This document shows positions 6,160 to 7,750 of a stretch of 7,750 nt of DNA, piece after piece. The DNA comes from an uncultured Clostridia bacterium (lineage in GTDB: Bacteria; Bacillota; Clostridia; Oscillospirales; Ruminococcaceae), in assembly GCA_945947715.1 (NCBI GenBank), contig CAMEYZ010000103.1, forward strand, positions 1 through 7,750. Direction: 5' to 3'. A model generated the notes under the pieces. It saw only the letters and a program-made list of their open reading frames with translations. It was not told where the DNA came from and ran no database searches. The first letter of the stretch is position 1, and every line of letters starts with the position of its first letter. Both the position numbers and the translations under genes were made by a program.

Positions 6160-6660
6160 ATGAAAATTGCAGTCTGCCCCGGAAGCTTTGATCCCGTCAC
6201 CCTGGGGCATCTGGATATATTCAAACGGGCGAGCAAGCTTTTCGACAAGGTCATCGTTGCTGTGGCGCCGAATGCGGCAAAGCAGCCGATGTTTTCCCCG
6301 GAGGAAAGGATCACCCTCATACACAAGACCATTGAGGACAGTCATCTTGATAATGTTGTCGTTGACATCTGCGACGGGCTTATCGCCGAATATGTGGAAA
6401 AGGTCGGAGCGGTAGCTATTGTCAAGGGTCTGCGTGCTGTGACCGACTTTGAGTACGAATTTCAGATGGCACTTGTAAACAATCGTCTGTACTACGGCGC
6501 AGAGACTGTATTCCTTACCACCGCTGCAGAAAATATGTATCTCAGCTCCAGCATAGTAAAGCAGGTCGCCTCCTTCGGCGGAGATATCAGCAGCTTCGTT
6601 CCCGCATGTATCCTAAAGGATATCGAAAAAAGAATGCGCATAACAGATACGAAAGGATAA
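6160..6660 (+). CDS. coaD: Phosphopantetheine adenylyltransferase CoaD
   Basis: The 166-residue enzyme transfers AMP from ATP to 4'-phosphopantetheine to give dephospho-CoA, the penultimate step of coenzyme A synthesis, in the cytoplasm; family members are hexamers. It shows the nucleotidyltransferase motif T14-x-G-H17 in CPGSFDPVTLGHLDIF, K41, KGLR (89-92) followed by DFEYEFQMALVNN (96-108), and the C-terminal SSSIVKQVA (129-137) with GGDISSFVP. The usual length of about 160 residues is kept. Its ribosome binding site (GAGGA, 6145-6149) lies inside the end of rsmD, 6 bases separate the two genes, and translational coupling is likely. The next gene starts 6 bases after its stop. Confidence 0.96.
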   Translation: MKIAVCPGSFDPVTLGHLDIFKRASKLFDKVIVAVAPNAAKQPMFSPEERITLIHKTIEDSHLDNVVVDICDGLIAEYVEKVGAVAIVKGLRAVTDFEYEFQMALVNNRLYYGAETVFLTTAAENMYLSSSIVKQVASFGGDISSFVPACILKDIEKRMRITDTKG

Positions 6661-6666
6661 TATATC

Positions 6667-7128
6667 ATGAACACGAGTATTGAACAGATTCTTGACGCAA
6701 TTGAAGACATGGTCGATGAAGCAAAGACCGTTCCCTTTTCCGTAGGACGCATCACTCTTGACGGCGAACAGCTGAGAGACCTTATCAAGGACGCAAGGGC
6801 TGTTCTCCCCGAGCAGCTTAGCTACGCGAACCGCGTTCTTGACGACAGAGAGGCCATAATCGCAGGCGCCAAAAAGGAAGCCGAGCAGATAGTTCGCAAG
6901 GCCGAAGAACGCGCAAAGATACTTGTCTCCAACGACGAGATCACAAAGCAGGCGCGTCAGCAGGGAATCGAGCTGATATCACAGGCGCAGAAGCAGACGA
7001 AGATGCTCCGCGACTCCGCATACGACTACATAAACAGCATCCTCACCGAATCGGAGACCACCCTCACCGCCTCCCTCTCCGAAGTAAAAAGAACCCACGC
7101 CGCCCTCAAAGCTAAGACCAAAAAGTAA
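6667..7128 (+). CDS. Coiled-coil protein downstream of coaD (conserved hypothetical)
   Basis: A 153-residue soluble, charged protein that I recognise only as the kind of helical protein often found after coaD in Clostridia, sometimes labelled ATPase or DivIVA-like. Residues 1-20 are an amphipathic helix (IEQILDAIEDMVDEA), 22-42 a short PFSVGRITLDGEQL segment that may fold separately, and about 50-150 a nearly continuous, Glu/Lys/Gln/Ala-rich coiled coil resembling the F-ATPase b-subunit stalk. There is no membrane segment and no Walker motif, so the ATPase name is not supported. AAAGGA (6652-6657) overlaps the coaD stop and gives a clear start. Last gene of the operon. A scaffold or cell-division role is inference only. 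Confidence 0.8.
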   Translation: MNTSIEQILDAIEDMVDEAKTVPFSVGRITLDGEQLRDLIKDARAVLPEQLSYANRVLDDREAIIAGAKKEAEQIVRKAEERAKILVSNDEITKQARQQGIELISQAQKQTKMLRDSAYDYINSILTESETTLTASLSEVKRTHAALKAKTKK

Positions 7129-7153
7129 ATGAAAAACTGCATTTTTCTTTTTC

Positions 7154-7192
7154 GGCAGAAAGCGGGATTTTATCCTGATTTCTGCCTTTTTT
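7154..7192 (+). terminator. Rho-independent terminator of the rsmD-coaD operon
   Basis: GGCAGAAA (7154-7161) pairs with TTTCTGCC (7179-7186). An inner stem GGGAT (7164-7168) with ATCCT (7172-7176, one G-U pair) tops the hairpin, and six T follow (7187-7192). It lies 25 bases after the stop codon at 7126-7128. Confidence 0.92.
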
Positions 7193-7210
7193 CTTTGCTT
7201 TTGCGTTGGA

Positions 7211-7299
7211 GATTTAGCTGATTGTTTGCGGTTAGTTCCGGCGTGAAAGTAACAGCTACTAACCAGCCAGAAACAAACCGCAAACTATCAGCAGAAATC
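7211..7299. repeat. Long imperfect inverted repeat (about 32-bp arms)
   Basis: The left arm 7211-7242 (GATTTAGCTGATTGTTTGCG...) matches the reverse complement of 7266-7299 (GATTTCTGCTGATAGTTTGC...) with a few mismatches and a small indel, including an exact GTTTGCGGTT block. The loop is 7243-7265. If transcribed it would form a hairpin of about 90 bases. It follows the operon terminator and contains no gene. Confidence 0.75.
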
Positions 7300-7343
7300 T
7301 TCCCGAAGGGAGTAACAATTACTAATCAGCCAAAAACTAACCG
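7257..7343 (-). repeat. Degenerate intergenic repeat, right copy (63-bp period)
   Basis: Two units spaced exactly 63 bases apart: 7257-7280 and 7320-7343 agree at 21 of 24 positions (TACTAA.CAGCCA.AAAC.AACCG). On the minus strand the connecting sequence (ACTCCCTTCGGGAAGATTTC) matches the left-end repeat at 111-179. So one repeat family flanks the gene cluster in inverted orientation. The remaining spacer up to 7368 is AT-rich and holds nothing else I can identify. Confidence 0.7.
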
Positions 7344-7368
7344 ATTAAATTCATAAAAACCGAGAGCC

Positions 7369-7418
7369 AAAAAAGAAACCCCGCCCACACACCCCCAAGA
7401 AAGGGAGCGGCGGGCGGG
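7369..7418 (-). terminator. Terminator of rnpB
   Basis: On the minus strand CCCGCCC (7418-7412) pairs with GGGCGGG (7386-7380), an inner CTCCC/GGGGG-type pairing closes part of the 25-base loop, and TTTCTTTTTT follows (7378-7369). It lies directly after the 3' end of the RNase P RNA. Confidence 0.85.
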
Positions 7419-7424
7419 ATATAA

Positions 7425-7750
7425 CCAGCGACTAAGCCGATAAGCCGGGTTTTGTCGTGTGCGGAAATCTATCTGAGCGAATCGTCGCCGAAACGCTTAA
7501 GCCGTCATTACAGTGCGCCTGCCGAGCAGACATTGACGAACTGTACCAATAGACGTTGCATCGGATAAGGTTTACATGGCCGCAGAGTCTCCTCTGCGCC
7601 GGTGGGCTCTTACCCCGCCTTTCCACCCTTACCTGCCCTCGCGGACAGGCGGTATATCTCTGCTGCACTTGCTCTAAGGTCGCCCTCGGCTGCCGTTAAC
7701 AGCTATCCTGCTCTGTGATGCCCGGACTTTCCTAACGCGTGCAAGACGCG
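7425..7750 (-). ncRNA. rnpB: RNase P RNA (rnpB), 5' end cut by the window edge
   Basis: The catalytic RNA of ribonuclease P, which removes 5' leaders from tRNA precursors. On the minus strand the conserved blocks come in order: AGGAAAGTCCGGGC (5' strand of helix P4), AGAGCAAGTGCAGCAGAGATA, GGTAAGGGTGGAAAGG, GGTAAGAGCCCACCGG, GTAAACCTTATCCGATGCAA, and near the 3' end ACAAAACCCGGCTTATCGG, which completes P4. The first 15 visible bases (CGCGT...ACGCG, 7750-7736) form the P3 hairpin, so only the 5' strands of P1 and P2 should be missing. The exact 3' end is uncertain by a few bases and is set before the terminator. It is convergent with the rsmD-coaD operon. Confidence 0.96.

Noticed and set aside
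7211..7343. Insertion sequence or integron-like element
   Set aside because: There is no transposase or integrase frame; only short repeats are present, so at most a non-autonomous element can be proposed.
7432..7668. 78-codon minus-strand open frame
   Set aside because: It falls entirely inside the RNase P RNA, whose conserved blocks explain the sequence.

Overview
The window looks like a chromosomal segment of a Gram-positive anaerobe of the class Clostridia, most likely a Ruminococcus-type member of the Oscillospiraceae. The reasons are the rsmD-coaD-coiled-coil gene order, strong AGGAGG-type ribosome binding sites, secreted YcdB/YcdC-like proteins with SLH domains, and an RNase P RNA. 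The genus is inferred from style, not from a database search.

Layout. Bases 1-625 hold no credible gene. They carry a GC-rich hairpin, a degenerate 62-bp-period repeat, a pyrimidine-rich stretch, a possible terminator and a regular array of 7-bp repeats that stops at the ribosome binding site of the first gene. A DEDDh-family 3'-5' exonuclease gene (629-1291, +) converges on a two-gene minus-strand operon (4768 down to 1350) through one bidirectional terminator. The operon encodes two related exported proteins: a short one made of PepSY/YcdB-like repeats, then a long one with an extra N-terminal repeat region and C-terminal SLH domains for wall attachment. Upstream of it, also on the minus strand, a monocistronic gene encodes a small membrane-anchored, very acidic protein with a CCCCSC cysteine cluster. 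It has its own extended -10 promoter, leader hairpin and terminator.

From 5498 a plus-strand operon reads rsmD (16S rRNA guanine methyltransferase), coaD (phosphopantetheine adenylyltransferase) and a coiled-coil protein. The genes are spaced by 6 bases each and end at a clear terminator. Bases 7193-7368 are a repeat-rich spacer with the same 62/63-bp-period element as the left end, in inverted orientation, partly folded as a long imperfect hairpin. The right end is rnpB (RNase P RNA) on the minus strand, with its terminator, cut by the window edge near its 5' end.

The housekeeping part (rsmD, coaD, rnpB) is ordinary. The parts worth a second look are the intergenic repeats, the tandem YcdB-like paralogs and the acidic cysteine-cluster protein. 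I see no defence system, mobile element, CRISPR array or other clear new multi-gene system.
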